A program made the position numbers and the translations under genes. DNA of 64,000 nt from Verrucomicrobiaceae bacterium (GTDB taxonomy: Bacteria > Verrucomicrobiota > Verrucomicrobiia > Verrucomicrobiales > Verrucomicrobiaceae), in the NCBI GenBank assembly GCA_016713035.1, contig JADJPW010000004.1, positions 496,001-560,000 of the forward strand, given 5' to 3'. The notes below the pieces were generated by a model. That model made no database searches, had not been told where the DNA came from, and saw only the letters and a list, made by a program, of their open reading frames with translations. Shown here piece after piece: positions 1 to 8,951 of the stretch (within the stretch, counting starts at the first letter, position 1; every line of letters starts with the position of its first letter).

Positions 1-1
1 A

Positions 2-199
2 GCAGGCCTGAGCATCCAGCCAGACCACTTTGAGCCCGAGCGTGTCACGGCAGCACTACGCCGCTTGCTCACCGAGCCCTCTTTCCGAGAGACCTCGCAG
101 AAGTACGCCGGGCTACTCGCCGTGAAACCAGATACCGACGTGCTACTGCGCTGGGTCGAATCACATGCGAAACACCCAGTGACTCGCGCCACACCCTAG
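2..199 (+). CDS. Glycosyltransferase, C-terminal fragment (5' end outside window)
   Basis: An open frame enters from the left edge and stops at TAG 197-199, giving the last 65 residues of a protein. The segment (SIQPDHFEPERVTAALRRLL, then a stretch ending in a Trp-rich helix) has the spacing of the C-terminal helix pair of MGT/UGT-type glycosyltransferases, where a stretch like 'l..al..ll.d..yr..a' follows the nucleotide-sugar site. This is inference from a short tail; the catalytic part lies outside the window. The next genes on this strand begin about 45-270 bases later. Confidence 0.45.
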   Translation, partial: AGLSIQPDHFEPERVTAALRRLLTEPSFRETSQKYAGLLAVKPDTDVLLRWVESHAKHPVTRATP

Positions 200-244
200 G
201 TGCTGCCATGACCAAGCCACAGCCACCCAGCCTGTCCCCGACCG

Positions 245-469
245 ATGCGTAAAACCAAAAACGACCAAGGCAAGACCGACTACATCGCGGACCCCGCCTC
301 CACCGAGGTCCTCTGTGCCCGCTTCTACGATCTGAAGACCGCCAAGCCCATCTTCGCCGGTGCCGACGACGGCATCGTGTACTCAACCTTCCAAGAAATG
401 GCCGCCAAAAACAAAGTCGCCTACGACTTCTTCAGCACCCGCCCCGCCGAACTCCGCGACATCAAGTAT
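245..469 (+). CDS. Small hypothetical protein, possibly a gene remnant
   Basis: An ATG at 245 opens a frame whose codons favour G or C in third position up to about 468 and encode a soluble segment (YIADPASTEVLCARFYDL, later a motif around RPAELRDIKY). The formal stop is at 557-559, but the last 90 bases overlap the lipoprotein start at 468 and lose the codon bias, so the coding part probably ends near 468. No family recognised. It may be the 3' end of a longer gene whose start was lost or frameshifted: a 14-codon frame starting at 208 overlaps its start. Confidence 0.3.
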
Positions 470-1001
470 GATCAAACCGCTGCTAATCATAACATCTCTG
501 ACATTGCTTGCTGCATGCACAAGCCAAGTAAACTTGCCTTATGTTGCACAAATCGATGAACTGGATGCTCCAAAGGTGCGTTGGTCCCCAAAAGACTCCG
601 TTCACACTTACGCATCACTGACGCTTATCGATTCAAAGTCTGCCAAAGAGCTCGCTCGTGTTCGCAGTGTATTCGATGAGGATTGGGTTGCATCTATGGG
701 CCGTCCGGAAGGCGATTCAATCAGCACGTTTCGCAGCCCAACGAATACCACGATCGTCGTTCACGAATGTGCCTCCGAATCTTCACCAAACGAGCACTTG
801 GCGATTTTCACCAAAGACAGCAGTTCCGGCACATGGACTGTCCAATCGACATTTCCACCTCACAAACCCGACTTTCTATACGGACACTATGGAGTAACGC
901 GTGGAGTAGACGATAACCACCTATACTACCAGTTTCCAGACGGTATACTTAGACGCATAGAACTAACATCACTTCCGCCTAGAGACATGACACTACCATG
1001 A
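468..1001 (+). CDS. Lipoprotein of unknown function
   Basis: I chose ATG 468 rather than the upstream in-frame ATG 360 because it gives a clear lipoprotein signal: MIKPLL, a hydrophobic core, then the lipobox LLAAC at residues 13-17. The mature protein is about 160 residues, predicted beta-rich, with no family I recognise. Its AT-richer codon use differs from the GC-rich neighbours, which could mean transfer or low expression. Its stop overlaps the next start by four bases (ATGA, 998-1001), so it is probably co-transcribed with the glycosidase-like gene. Confidence 0.6.
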   Translation: MIKPLLIITSLTLLAACTSQVNLPYVAQIDELDAPKVRWSPKDSVHTYASLTLIDSKSAKELARVRSVFDEDWVASMGRPEGDSISTFRSPTNTTIVVHECASESSPNEHLAIFTKDSSSGTWTVQSTFPPHKPDFLYGHYGVTRGVDDNHLYYQFPDGILRRIELTSLPPRDMTLP

Positions 1002-2170
1002 CCTACAAACAGGTCGTTTGGCCTCTCCTCTTTTCTTCATTCGTCATTTTGATTTCGTCATTGGCGGCGCAGCCGCCGAACATGCTCCTCGGCACGCAGG
1101 CCATCGGCGCGCGGTATCAGTTCACGAAAGACGAGCCCTTGCTAGAGAGTGCGAAGCTGATCGCGGAGCTGGGGTCGGGCATCATGAAGTTCTCGATCTC
1201 GAAGCAGGCCTCGTTTGGCAAGATGAAGGCGAATGTGCTCAACAATGATCTGGGGCTGAAAACCCTCGCGGAGATTGCCGCGAAGGACCCGACGCATCGC
1301 GCGGTGCTCGACATGCCGTTCACGCACGTTTTCATCTGGGCCTATCCCTTCACCACGCATGGCAGCGCGGGCGCGTTCAAGCCTGAGGAACGCGATTTGG
1401 AGGAACGCGAGATGTTTGACCTCACCGCGCACCTGCTGCGCACTTACAGTGGCAGCGGCAAAAAATTCTACCTCGGTCACTGGGAGGGCGATTGGCACCT
1501 GCGACCGCACTTTGACCCTAAACAGCCCTTCCCCGAGCACTTTGGCGACAATTTCATCGCCTGGCTCAAGGTCCGCCAGCAGGCCATCGACGACGCAAAG
1601 CGCGACACGCCGCATCAAAACGTCGAAGTCTGGCACTACACCGAGGCAAACCTCGTCGAGCCCTTCCTCAAAGGCGGCCAATGCCTCACCAACGACATCC
1701 TCCCGCAGGTAGATGTCGATTTCGTCAGCTACTCCTGCTACGACAGCTTGCAGCGCGGCATCCGCGACGATCTCCACGCCTCGCTCAACCACATCGAGTC
1801 GAAGCTGAAGCCCAAGCCAGGCATTCCCGGCAAACGCGTCTTCATCGGCGAATACGGCTTCCCCGCGCGTCGCTACTCGCCGGAGGTGCAAAACAAAAAG
1901 AGCATCGAGACCATGATCGCCGCGCTCGAATGGGGCTGCCCCTTCGTGCTCTACTGGGAACTCTACGACAACGAAGGCACCCCCGATAAACCGGGCGGTT
2001 TCTGGCTCATCAACGAAAAGAACGAAAAGCAGCCCCTCTGGCACACGCATCAGCGCTACTTCACGTGGGCGAGGAAACACATCGCGGACTTCCAGCAACG
2101 CACCGGGAAGCTTCCGACCGAGGCGGAATTCCGCGCAGCGGCGTTGGAGTATCTGCGAGGGCTAAAGTAG
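998..2170 (+). CDS. Secreted glycoside-hydrolase-like TIM-barrel protein
   Basis: A 390-residue protein with an N-terminal signal peptide (hydrophobic residues about 8-24, cleavage likely after SLAA). The motif HYTEAN (Glu about 215) and the later GEYG (Glu about 285) have the spacing and context of the acid/base and nucleophile glutamates of clan GH-A barrels, and a Trp-Glu pair (YWELYD) follows at the last strand. Substrate cannot be told from sequence. It overlaps the upstream lipoprotein by ATGA, so the two are likely translationally coupled. The TAG stop is supplied by the left edge of the palindromic repeat at 2164. Confidence 0.6.
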   Translation: MTYKQVVWPLLFSSFVILISSLAAQPPNMLLGTQAIGARYQFTKDEPLLESAKLIAELGSGIMKFSISKQASFGKMKANVLNNDLGLKTLAEIAAKDPTHRAVLDMPFTHVFIWAYPFTTHGSAGAFKPEERDLEEREMFDLTAHLLRTYSGSGKKFYLGHWEGDWHLRPHFDPKQPFPEHFGDNFIAWLKVRQQAIDDAKRDTPHQNVEVWHYTEANLVEPFLKGGQCLTNDILPQVDVDFVSYSCYDSLQRGIRDDLHASLNHIESKLKPKPGIPGKRVFIGEYGFPARRYSPEVQNKKSIETMIAALEWGCPFVLYWELYDNEGTPDKPGGFWLINEKNEKQPLWHTHQRYFTWARKHIADFQQRTGKLPTEAEFRAAALEYLRGLK

Positions 2171-2224
2171 CCTTGTTGCTGCGCAACAAGGGCAAACCCT
2201 GTTCCGCAGGAACAGGGCTACTTG
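2164..2224. repeat. Palindromic intergenic repeat, copy 1
   Basis: About 60 bases almost identical to 2995-3055. An outer inverted repeat (AAGTAGCC at 2165-2172, GGCTACTT at 2216-2223) encloses two hairpins: CCTTGTTGC with GCAACAAGG (2171-2179 and 2183-2191), and CCCTGTTCC with GGAACAGGG (2197-2205 and 2209-2217). Its two edges provide TAG stop codons for the convergent genes on either side (2168-2170 forward; 2218-2220 reverse). It may act as a bidirectional terminator or be a REP-type mobile palindrome. No transposase of the RAYT kind is in the window. Confidence 0.85.
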
Positions 2225-2955
2225 ACCGAAAGTGCGCCCCAGCCATCAAACTCCAAACCTAAACTTTCTGCTTGATGCATTAAATAGACCGACTCCGGCC
2301 CGATTAATTGCATGTCTAGCGGCATAGTTTTTGACATCAGCAGCCTCTCTTCAGACGAAGACAGTTCCATCATTTGATAACCTCGCCCCGACAAAACCTG
2401 TGCCAGGGTTCTCAAAGGCTGCTCGCTGCCTCTGAAACAGTATTCAATCACATGAAGTTTTTCTGGATCGCTACCACTCTCCATCAATGACGCCACGACG
2501 CGTTTGTCCGTAATCCATTGCCATGATTCGGGCGAGGGCCAAACCGAATCGAAGAAAAAATCCCAACCTTCATGTTCTGAGATATCCATGCCTTCGTAAG
2601 CGTCGATTTCTCTCAGCCAAAGTCCTACATAAGGCCGAAACTGGTCCCAATCGCCCACTTGAAACACCAGCTCGCGTTTTCCAGAGTGGGTGAGCCGTCC
2701 GACCATGAGGCAATCAGCCTCATTTTCTGTCAAGAGAGCCGCCAGATCATCCTCCATCGCCCAAAGCACATCCGCCTCCTCATTGGCAGGCCCACCGTTT
2801 TCATTCGGCTTTTGGATCGGAATAATGATCCTGGCACAATGAGGGAAACGACTTTGCTCGATCTTATCGGCCTCAGTGTAAAAAGTGGAAATCACCGGTC
2901 CATTGTCGGTGCGATAAAGGTAGCTTTCCCAGTTCTGTTCAGGCACAACGCTCAT
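2218..2955 (-). CDS. DUF695 / RraB-type regulator protein
   Basis: About 245 residues, taking the Met before SVVPEQNWESYLYR (base 2955) as start; an in-frame ATG at 2970 is an alternative. Residues up to about 135 resemble the DUF695 domain (Trp-rich start, acidic middle). The C-terminal hundred residues (start near DFFFDSVWPSPESWQW, later VIEYCFRGSEQPLRTLAQVL) resemble RraB, a family named for inhibiting RNase E in enterobacteria. The same two-domain arrangement is known in other bacteria. Cytosolic, no signal peptide. Its TAG stop lies in palindromic repeat copy 1, and copy 2 lies just upstream of its start. Confidence 0.65.
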   Translation of the reverse strand: MSVVPEQNWESYLYRTDNGPVISTFYTEADKIEQSRFPHCARIIIPIQKPNENGGPANEEADVLWAMEDDLAALLTENEADCLMVGRLTHSGKRELVFQVGDWDQFRPYVGLWLREIDAYEGMDISEHEGWDFFFDSVWPSPESWQWITDKRVVASLMESGSDPEKLHVIEYCFRGSEQPLRTLAQVLSGRGYQMMELSSSEERLLMSKTMPLDMQLIGPESVYLMHQAESLGLEFDGWGALSVK

Positions 2956-2994
2956 ACCTTCGTCTAGCACGGCGGCCTTCGCAGTGTCGAGACC

Positions 2995-3055
2995 AAAGTA
3001 GCCTTGTTGCTGTGCAACAAGCGCAAACCCTGTTCCGCAGGAACAGGGCTACTTT
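2995..3055. repeat. Palindromic intergenic repeat, copy 2
   Basis: Second copy of the element at 2164-2224, differing at only a few positions. The outer arms are AAAGTAGCC (2995-3003) and GGCTACTTT (3047-3055), and the two inner hairpins are conserved. The right arm supplies the TAG stop (3049-3051, reverse strand) of the large VWA gene. The two copies flank the DUF695/RraB gene in the same orientation. Confidence 0.85.
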
Positions 3056-5628
3056 CTCAACACCACCGCCAAAATCCCGCTCGCGTGCTCCCAGCGGCGG
3101 ATGACGGTGTCGATCAAGAACAGCAGCAATGCCGCGAGCACCAAGTCCGGCCACAGCTCGATGTGCTGCATGGCTTTGGTCGTCTCCAAGTTCGGCAAAG
3201 CGGCGTTTTCGGCCAAAAACTCGCCACCGGTGAGATTTGCGGCTTCGCGGAGCAGTGTTTCGTTCACGGTGCCGAGGCTGGCTTCGCTGCTCGGATTGTG
3301 CACGAGACCGGCGCTGACCATTTCGGCACCGCTGCGGGCGCGGATGAGATACACGCCGGCTTCATCTGGCTGGAAGTGGCCGCTGTATTCGCCGGGGGCG
3401 GTTTGGGTGAGCGTGAGCTGCTGCGTGGGCTTCATCGGCGCACCGAGGGCATCGGCGACGATGTGGAAGACCTCGGCGGTGACAGCGGCGTTGTTCGCAC
3501 GGGTGCCCGCATCGCTCAAAAGATCGACGGTGATCTTCGCGTCATCGCCTTGCATCGTTGTGGCGAGATCCATGAAGCGACCCTGCGGCGGGCGAGCCGT
3601 TTCACGCAGGATTTGTGACCAAAAACGGCTGTAACCCGGCCAGCGGGCGATCCACAGCGAAGCCCAGCGGCTTTTCGCATCGGAGGTGAACGCGGTGACA
3701 TTGCCGAGGCCGAATCGCCAATGCGCCAGCAGCGGATCACCGGTGTCGGTGAGCAGTGGCGACTGCGCGGCGGCTTTACGCGTGGTTTTGACGTAGCCGA
3801 GCAAATCCGGGCTGTCCCATTTTTCGAAGCCCGCGAGCATCGGATGTTTTTCGACGAGTTGAGGCGTGAAGGGCTCCTCGCGGATCATGCGGCCGGTGTG
3901 CATGAGCGTGTCCTGCGTGAAGATGCGCGTGATCGTGCTCGCATCGGTCGTCGAGTAGCTTTGACCTCCACCCGCGCTCGCGATGGCATGCAGCAGCGCA
4001 ACGTGGGAACCCTCGCCAATCGCCACGGTGGAGATGGTGATGCCTTCACCACGGCATTGCGACGCAAAGGCTTCATAACCACCGCCCGCCGTCTGGCCAT
4101 CGGTGAGCACGATCATGTGCTTCACGCGGGCTTTGACGCGCAAAAGAGCCTCGCGAGCCAGTTTGAAGGCTGGTTCGAGGTTCGTGCCGCCACCGCTCGC
4201 CACGGCGGCGATCTGGCCGGTGACCGCGGCGGTGGAGGTGAGCCGCGTCATCGGCGCGACGACGTGTGCTTCACTGTCAAAGGCCCACACGCCGATGCTG
4301 TCGTTGCGACCCAAAACCTCGGCGGTGGCGATAGCGGCGCTTTTCGCCATTTCGAGCTTCTCACCAGCCATCGAGCCGCTGCGGTCCATCACGATGGCCA
4401 CGGCCGCGCTTTGCTTTTCCTCTTCATCCGGCGCTTTGAGCCTCACAGGCAGCGTTTCTTCGATCGGTGTGCGATAGTAGCCACCCGTGCCGAAAGATCC
4501 CGGCCCTCCGAGCATGAGCAAGCCGCCGCCAAGCTTGTCGATGTAATCACGCAGCATGTTCATGAGCGGCTCACCAAGCTGATGCGCGGGCACATCGCTC
4601 AAAATGACCCCGTCGTAGCCCGCGAGCTGGTCGAGGCTGAAAGCCAGATTGCCCGGCTGTCGCAAATCGAGCTCCACGCCCTCTTTTTCCATCGCCTGCG
4701 TGAGGTAGCGAGCCTCCGCCGCATCGCTCTCGATGTAGAGCATGCGCAACCGCCCACGCACATCGACGATAGCGAGCGAGCTGTTGTTCCCTGGCAAGGT
4801 ATCGCCGCTGATGCCGTCCAAAGCGGCGCGATAATGGTAAATGCTCCGCGTTGCTGGAGTGCGTTGAAACGTGAGCACACTCGGCGTACCCGGCTTGAGC
4901 TGCACAGGCCGTTTTTCCACCTCGATGCCGTTTTCAAAGAGTCGCAGCACGCCGCTCGCTTCAATGGTGCTCTCGACCGTGGCCGTGAGCTGCAAACTCG
5001 CGCCTTCAAACAACCGCGAGCGATTCGAAATGAGCGACCGCACCCGCGCATCCGGTTTCTTCGGTCCCGCGATGGGCAGTGCATGCACTTTGATGCCGCT
5101 CACCGCCGCCTCGCGTGCTGCGGCGAGCAAATCGCCGCGTGTCTCGTGTCCATCGCCGATGATCAATACATTGCGGCTCGTTCCCGGCGGAAACATCGCC
5201 TCCGCATACTCCAGCGCCGCCGCGTAATGGCTGTCGCCACCGTTTTTCACCTGCCAATTCTGCGTTTCGGCCTCCGTGGCCTTTTCCGGCAGCAGATCCG
5301 GCTTCGCACCAAGCTGCACGATGAAGCTATCGATCCCGCCCGCTTCGCCTTGAAGCCGCCGCGCCTGCTCCATCGCCTTCTTCGCCCCTTCCTCGCCCAT
5401 GCTTTGCGACGCATCCACCACGATGCCCAGCGCCTTCCGCCCCGTCTGCGAAACCCGCGCCGGTCCCGCCAGCGCCGCGATGATCAGCATCACGATCACC
5501 GCCCGCACCACCAGCAGCAGTCTCTTCCGCAACCCCGTCATCGGATGCGAAGACGCGGATTCGATCCACAACAGCGCCGCGAGCGCCGGGAGGATCAAAA
5601 GCAGAAGTTTGGGTGATTCCCAGTCCAC
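3049..5628 (-). CDS. Large membrane VWA-domain protein with two VWA modules
   Basis: An 859-residue protein. Two hydrophobic helices at the N-terminus (about residues 5-22 and 36-55) are followed by a first von Willebrand A module with a DASQS metal site near residue 70. A class-I glutamine-amidotransferase-like segment follows (GYDGVILSDVP, then a Gly-rich GGPGSFGTGG loop, residues about 335-395). The second VWA module has a perfect MIDAS start, MDRSGSM, near residue 412. A single helix near the C-terminus (about 830-850) anchors the tail. This is the BatA-like arrangement common in Planctomycetes and Verrucomicrobia, but no MoxR or DUF58 partner is next to it. The role is probably surface assembly or stress related. 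It lies 23 bases downstream of the AlbA_2 gene. Confidence 0.7.
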   Translation of the reverse strand: MDWESPKLLLLILPALAALLWIESASSHPMTGLRKRLLLVVRAVIVMLIIAALAGPARVSQTGRKALGIVVDASQSMGEEGAKKAMEQARRLQGEAGGIDSFIVQLGAKPDLLPEKATEAETQNWQVKNGGDSHYAAALEYAEAMFPPGTSRNVLIIGDGHETRGDLLAAAREAAVSGIKVHALPIAGPKKPDARVRSLISNRSRLFEGASLQLTATVESTIEASGVLRLFENGIEVEKRPVQLKPGTPSVLTFQRTPATRSIYHYRAALDGISGDTLPGNNSSLAIVDVRGRLRMLYIESDAAEARYLTQAMEKEGVELDLRQPGNLAFSLDQLAGYDGVILSDVPAHQLGEPLMNMLRDYIDKLGGGLLMLGGPGSFGTGGYYRTPIEETLPVRLKAPDEEEKQSAAVAIVMDRSGSMAGEKLEMAKSAAIATAEVLGRNDSIGVWAFDSEAHVVAPMTRLTSTAAVTGQIAAVASGGGTNLEPAFKLAREALLRVKARVKHMIVLTDGQTAGGGYEAFASQCRGEGITISTVAIGEGSHVALLHAIASAGGGQSYSTTDASTITRIFTQDTLMHTGRMIREEPFTPQLVEKHPMLAGFEKWDSPDLLGYVKTTRKAAAQSPLLTDTGDPLLAHWRFGLGNVTAFTSDAKSRWASLWIARWPGYSRFWSQILRETARPPQGRFMDLATTMQGDDAKITVDLLSDAGTRANNAAVTAEVFHIVADALGAPMKPTQQLTLTQTAPGEYSGHFQPDEAGVYLIRARSGAEMVSAGLVHNPSSEASLGTVNETLLREAANLTGGEFLAENAALPNLETTKAMQHIELWPDLVLAALLLFLIDTVIRRWEHASGILAVVLRK

Positions 5629-5651
5629 GAGGTCAGTTCAAGGTTCCAAGT

Positions 5652-7242
5652 TTAAGGTTTCAGGTTGCTGGGCCGATGCTGAGCCAGCCAGGCGCGGCCT
5701 TTGTCCGTGAGGCGATATTTTTGCAGGCGGCTGTTGGGTTTGTCGGGGCGAGTCATTTCGATGAGGCCGCTGGAGAGGGCGGGTTTTAGGTGTCGTTCCT
5801 CGAAGTTAGTCCGGCTGCTCAGTTCCAAAGCAGTCTGGAGCTGAAGTCGGCTCATCGTATCAATAAGTGATAGGACCAGCTTCTCCACTTCCGGCGTGAC
5901 TTGCCCTGTGACTTGCCCTGTGACTTGCCCTGTGACTTGCCCTGTGACTTGTACGGTCACTGGGTCGCTTTCCTCCAGCAGCAAATGCGCCGCCTCGGGA
6001 TGCACGGGGAGGCGGATCATGAAAGAGAGGCGGCTTTCGTCGCTCTCAATGAGGGCGGGCGGGGAGCCGTTGCGCTGCATGGCGCGGAGGATTTTCGGGA
6101 TGCCGGTGGCGCGGCCTTCGGTGAGGTCGAGTTCCTTTAAAAACTCGCCCACGCGTCGGTTCCTGTAGCGACGGGACACGGCGCGGCCTTGGCGCAGATC
6201 GTCGAGGCTGATGCTGCGGTCCGGGCCGGGGAAACTCAGCACGATGAGCTCATGCGGCGTGATGCGCACCTCCACCGGCTCGCGTTCCTCGTAGCTGCGA
6301 TGGTAGATGGCGTTCACCACCGCCTCCTCGACGGCGGGATACGGGAAATTTTCCACACGAGTGGCCTCGGCGCGGTCTGCGTGCTTGATGACGATTTCTT
6401 TGAGGTAATTCCGCCGGATGTAGTCCAGCGCCTCCCGCAGCATGCGAGCGAGCGGGCCACGGAAGGTCTTTTCCTCAAAGCGATCTCCGCCCGTGTCATC
6501 CGGGAACCACACCACATCGATCTGCGTCTGCGGAAAGAAGCGCCACGGCTCCGGGTGGAAAAAAAGCAGGCCTGCATTTCGCGGCGCGAGGGTTTCGCCC
6601 GCGCCATCCGCGAGGTTCATCTGCTGCGCCAGCTTCTCCATCGGCATGTCCGCCGCCGGTCCAGCGAGATCGCTCTCCACCTCCTGAAGAAACTGCACGA
6701 TCAGCTCCCGCGAGAGCTCCGTGACCTTCGCGGAGGGCATCGTGCGATCATCAAAGGGCACCTTCGCGGCGAGCGAGAGCAGCTCCTGCTCGTCCGCACC
6801 GCGAGCCTGCACGGTGGAGGAGCCGTGGCGGATGAACCAGGCCCATTCCTTCGCGTCTTTGCCGAGCGAGGTGCGGGCTTTGTAAGGCCGCGCCTGTCCG
6901 CCGGGTGCCCACACGGCGAGGATGAGCCTGCCCCTGCACCGTCGTCGGCACGGCCAGAGGATGATACGAGGGCTGGATCGCGGAGCGGCCGAGTTCGAGC
7001 AGCTTCTTTTGGATCGCATCCACCTGCGCGGCCTCTAGGCCCTTCGGCGGCAAAACGGGACGCCCATCCTTTTCCTCCACTCCAAAGACGAGGTAACCAC
7101 CTCCCCAGTTATGAAAATCATTCGCGAAGGCGCAGATGGTGCGCAGCGCCGCCTCGGGGTTCCAGCCTTCCTTGAACTCCAGACGCTCCCACTCGACCAC
7201 GCGGCCGGTAAAGAGGTCTTGGATGTCGATGGGCAGGGGCAT
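5652..7242 (-). CDS. AlbA_2 (Schlafen-type) ATP-binding DNA-binding protein, frameshifted
   Basis: Reads from ATG 7242 (MPLPIDIQDLFTG) through an AlbA_2 domain (FKEGWNPEAALRTICAFAN, then GGGYLVFGVEEKDG). The frame breaks at a C4 run, 6931-6934, where one base is extra. After it the protein continues to a RecG-like C-terminal ATPase-type region (YPAVEEAVVNAIYHRSY; ATGIPKI) and a winged helix. Restored length is about 529 residues. A QVTG tetrapeptide is repeated about five times near residue 425, encoded by a 12-bp tandem repeat. Such proteins act as regulators or in defence. The single-base break in a homopolymer suggests a sequence error. Confidence 0.7.
5896..5950. repeat. 12-bp tandem repeat inside the AlbA_2 gene
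   Basis: The unit GTGACTTGCCCT occurs four times in full plus a seven-base partial copy. On the coding strand it encodes repeated Gln-Val-Thr-Gly. Because the unit is a multiple of three, copy-number change would lengthen or shorten a linker without breaking the frame. Confidence 0.9.
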
Positions 7243-7449
7243 CGGGGAGTGATGAGTGATGGATTGGGCGTGGCAGGCTGGATAACTGCTCGATGCTTTC
7301 GGCGGCGGAGCGGGGATTTCAATTACCGGAAAGGCTGAAAGTGTTTCAGGCGCAGTGTGGCTGAGAAGGTCTGCCCTCCATGCTGCGAGTGGGCGGGCGA
7401 TGAACTTTGCGTGGATATTCCATACGACTCGCCTAAGACTCCGCGCTTC

Positions 7450-8888
7450 ATGCGAGCCCCTGCCCTCATATCCTCTGCTGATGATGCTGTCGCGGCCATC
7501 CCATCTGGTAAGACGGTGGCGGTGGGCGGCTTTGTCGGTGCAGGGCACCCTGAAATGCTCACGGCGGCCCTGGAGCGGCGCTTTTTAAAAACGGGCACGC
7601 CAAATGATCTGACGCTGTTTTACTGCGCTGGCCAGGGGGATAAGCTGGAGCGTGGGCTGAATCATCTGGCGCATGCAGGCTTGCTCAAGCGCATCGTCGG
7701 TGGACACTGGAATCTCGCTCCTAAGCTGGGTGCGCTGGCTTTAGCGAATGAAGTGGAGGCCTACAATCTGCCGCAAGGAGTCATGAGCGTGCTGACGCGT
7801 GAGATCGCGGCAAAGCGGCCCGGTTTGTTCACTCAGGTGGGGCTGAATACCTTCATCGACCCCATCCATACAGGCGGGCGGCTCAATGCACGGACGACGG
7901 AGCCACTGGTCGAGCGTGTGGAGCTAGATGGCCAGACGTGGCTGCGGTACAAGTCGATCCCGATCCATGTCGGACTGATCCGGGCGACGTATGCGGACCG
8001 GCGCGGGAATCTGAGTATGGCCAATGAGGCGCTGATCAGTGAGGTCCTACCAATCGCACAGGCGGCAAAGAATCACGGCGGGATCGTGATCGCGCAGGTG
8101 GAGAGCGTGGTGGATGCGCTGCCAGATCCGAAATCGGTGCGTGTGCCAGGCATCCTGGTGGACTACATCGTGCCGAGTGGTGGAGTGCAGCATGATCAGA
8201 CTTTCGCGACGGTGTTCAATGCGGACTTCGTGACCTCGAACGCGGCTTTTGATCTGCCGCCGATGAGTGATAGTGACCGCAAGCGCATCGGCACACGGGC
8301 ACTGCGCGAGATCAAACGAGGCCATGTGGTGAATCTCGGTATCGGCCTGCCCGAAACGGTCGCTGCCGTGGCGGCGGAAACGGGGCGACTGAGTGAATTC
8401 ACGCTCACCGTCGAGAGCGGCCCGAGCGGTGGCGTGCCGGCAGGCGGGCTGGATTTCGGGTGCAGCCACTTCCCAGAGGCGGTGACGGATCAGCCATCGC
8501 AATTTGACTTTTACGACGGTGGCGGGCTCGACATCGCGGTGCTAGGCGCAGTGGAGATCGACGCAGAGGGTAGTGTGAATGTGGCGAGCTTTGCAGGCCG
8601 GTTCTCCGGTGTAGGCGGCTTCGTGAATATCAGCCACGCTGCACGAAAGGTCGTGTTTTGCTGCACCTTTCTGGCCAAGGGAATGCCAAGTTCGTGCGCA
8701 GCACGCAGCATGTGTGCTTTCACGGGCCATCCGCCATCGCACGCGGACAGCAGGTGCTGTATGTGACGGAGCGTGCGGTCTTTGAGCTGACGACGCAGGG
8801 GCTGCGATTGGTCGAGGTGACGCCTGGATTCGATTTGCAGCGTGATGTGCTCGACCAGATGGAATTCCGCCCGCTGTTGATGGAGTGA
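7450..8888 (+). CDS. Acyl-CoA:acetate / 3-oxoacid CoA-transferase (YdiF type), frameshifted with a deletion
   Basis: Start taken as ATG 7450 (MRAPALISSADDAVAAIP), because this puts the conserved GKTVAVGGFVGAGHPE loop at the expected distance. Both CoA-transferase halves are fused. The catalytic Glu sits in LTVESGPSGGVPAGG. Near 8675-8690 the frame changes, and about 18 family residues (the strand pair between VVFCCTFLAKG and KFVRSTQHVCF) are absent. The rest (VLYVTERAVFEL, DQMEFRPLLME) follows in another frame to TGA 8886-8888. So this gene has a real or artefactual deletion of about 55 bases. It sits with thiolase and acyl-CoA ligase genes in short-chain acid or ketone-body metabolism. Confidence 0.75.
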
Positions 8889-8951
8889 ATCACTTACTTT
8901 GCCATCCACTGGATGGCGGGCCATGATGTCCTTCTAGCCCCCCATATCTTT

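Noticed and set aside
1142..2098. A 318-residue reverse frame.
   Set aside because: Antisense to the glycosidase-like gene with a biased Val/Arg/Glu content and no signal or domain.
3721..5616. A 631-residue open frame on the forward strand.
   Set aside because: It lies entirely antisense to the VWA protein, has no recognisable domain and is Arg/His-rich, as expected of a GC-rich shadow frame.
5896..5950. Possible CRISPR-like array.
   Set aside because: The repeats are 12 bases, adjacent without spacers, and translate in frame as QVTG.
6189..7175. A 328-residue forward frame.
   Set aside because: Antisense to the AlbA_2 gene; His/Arg-rich shadow.
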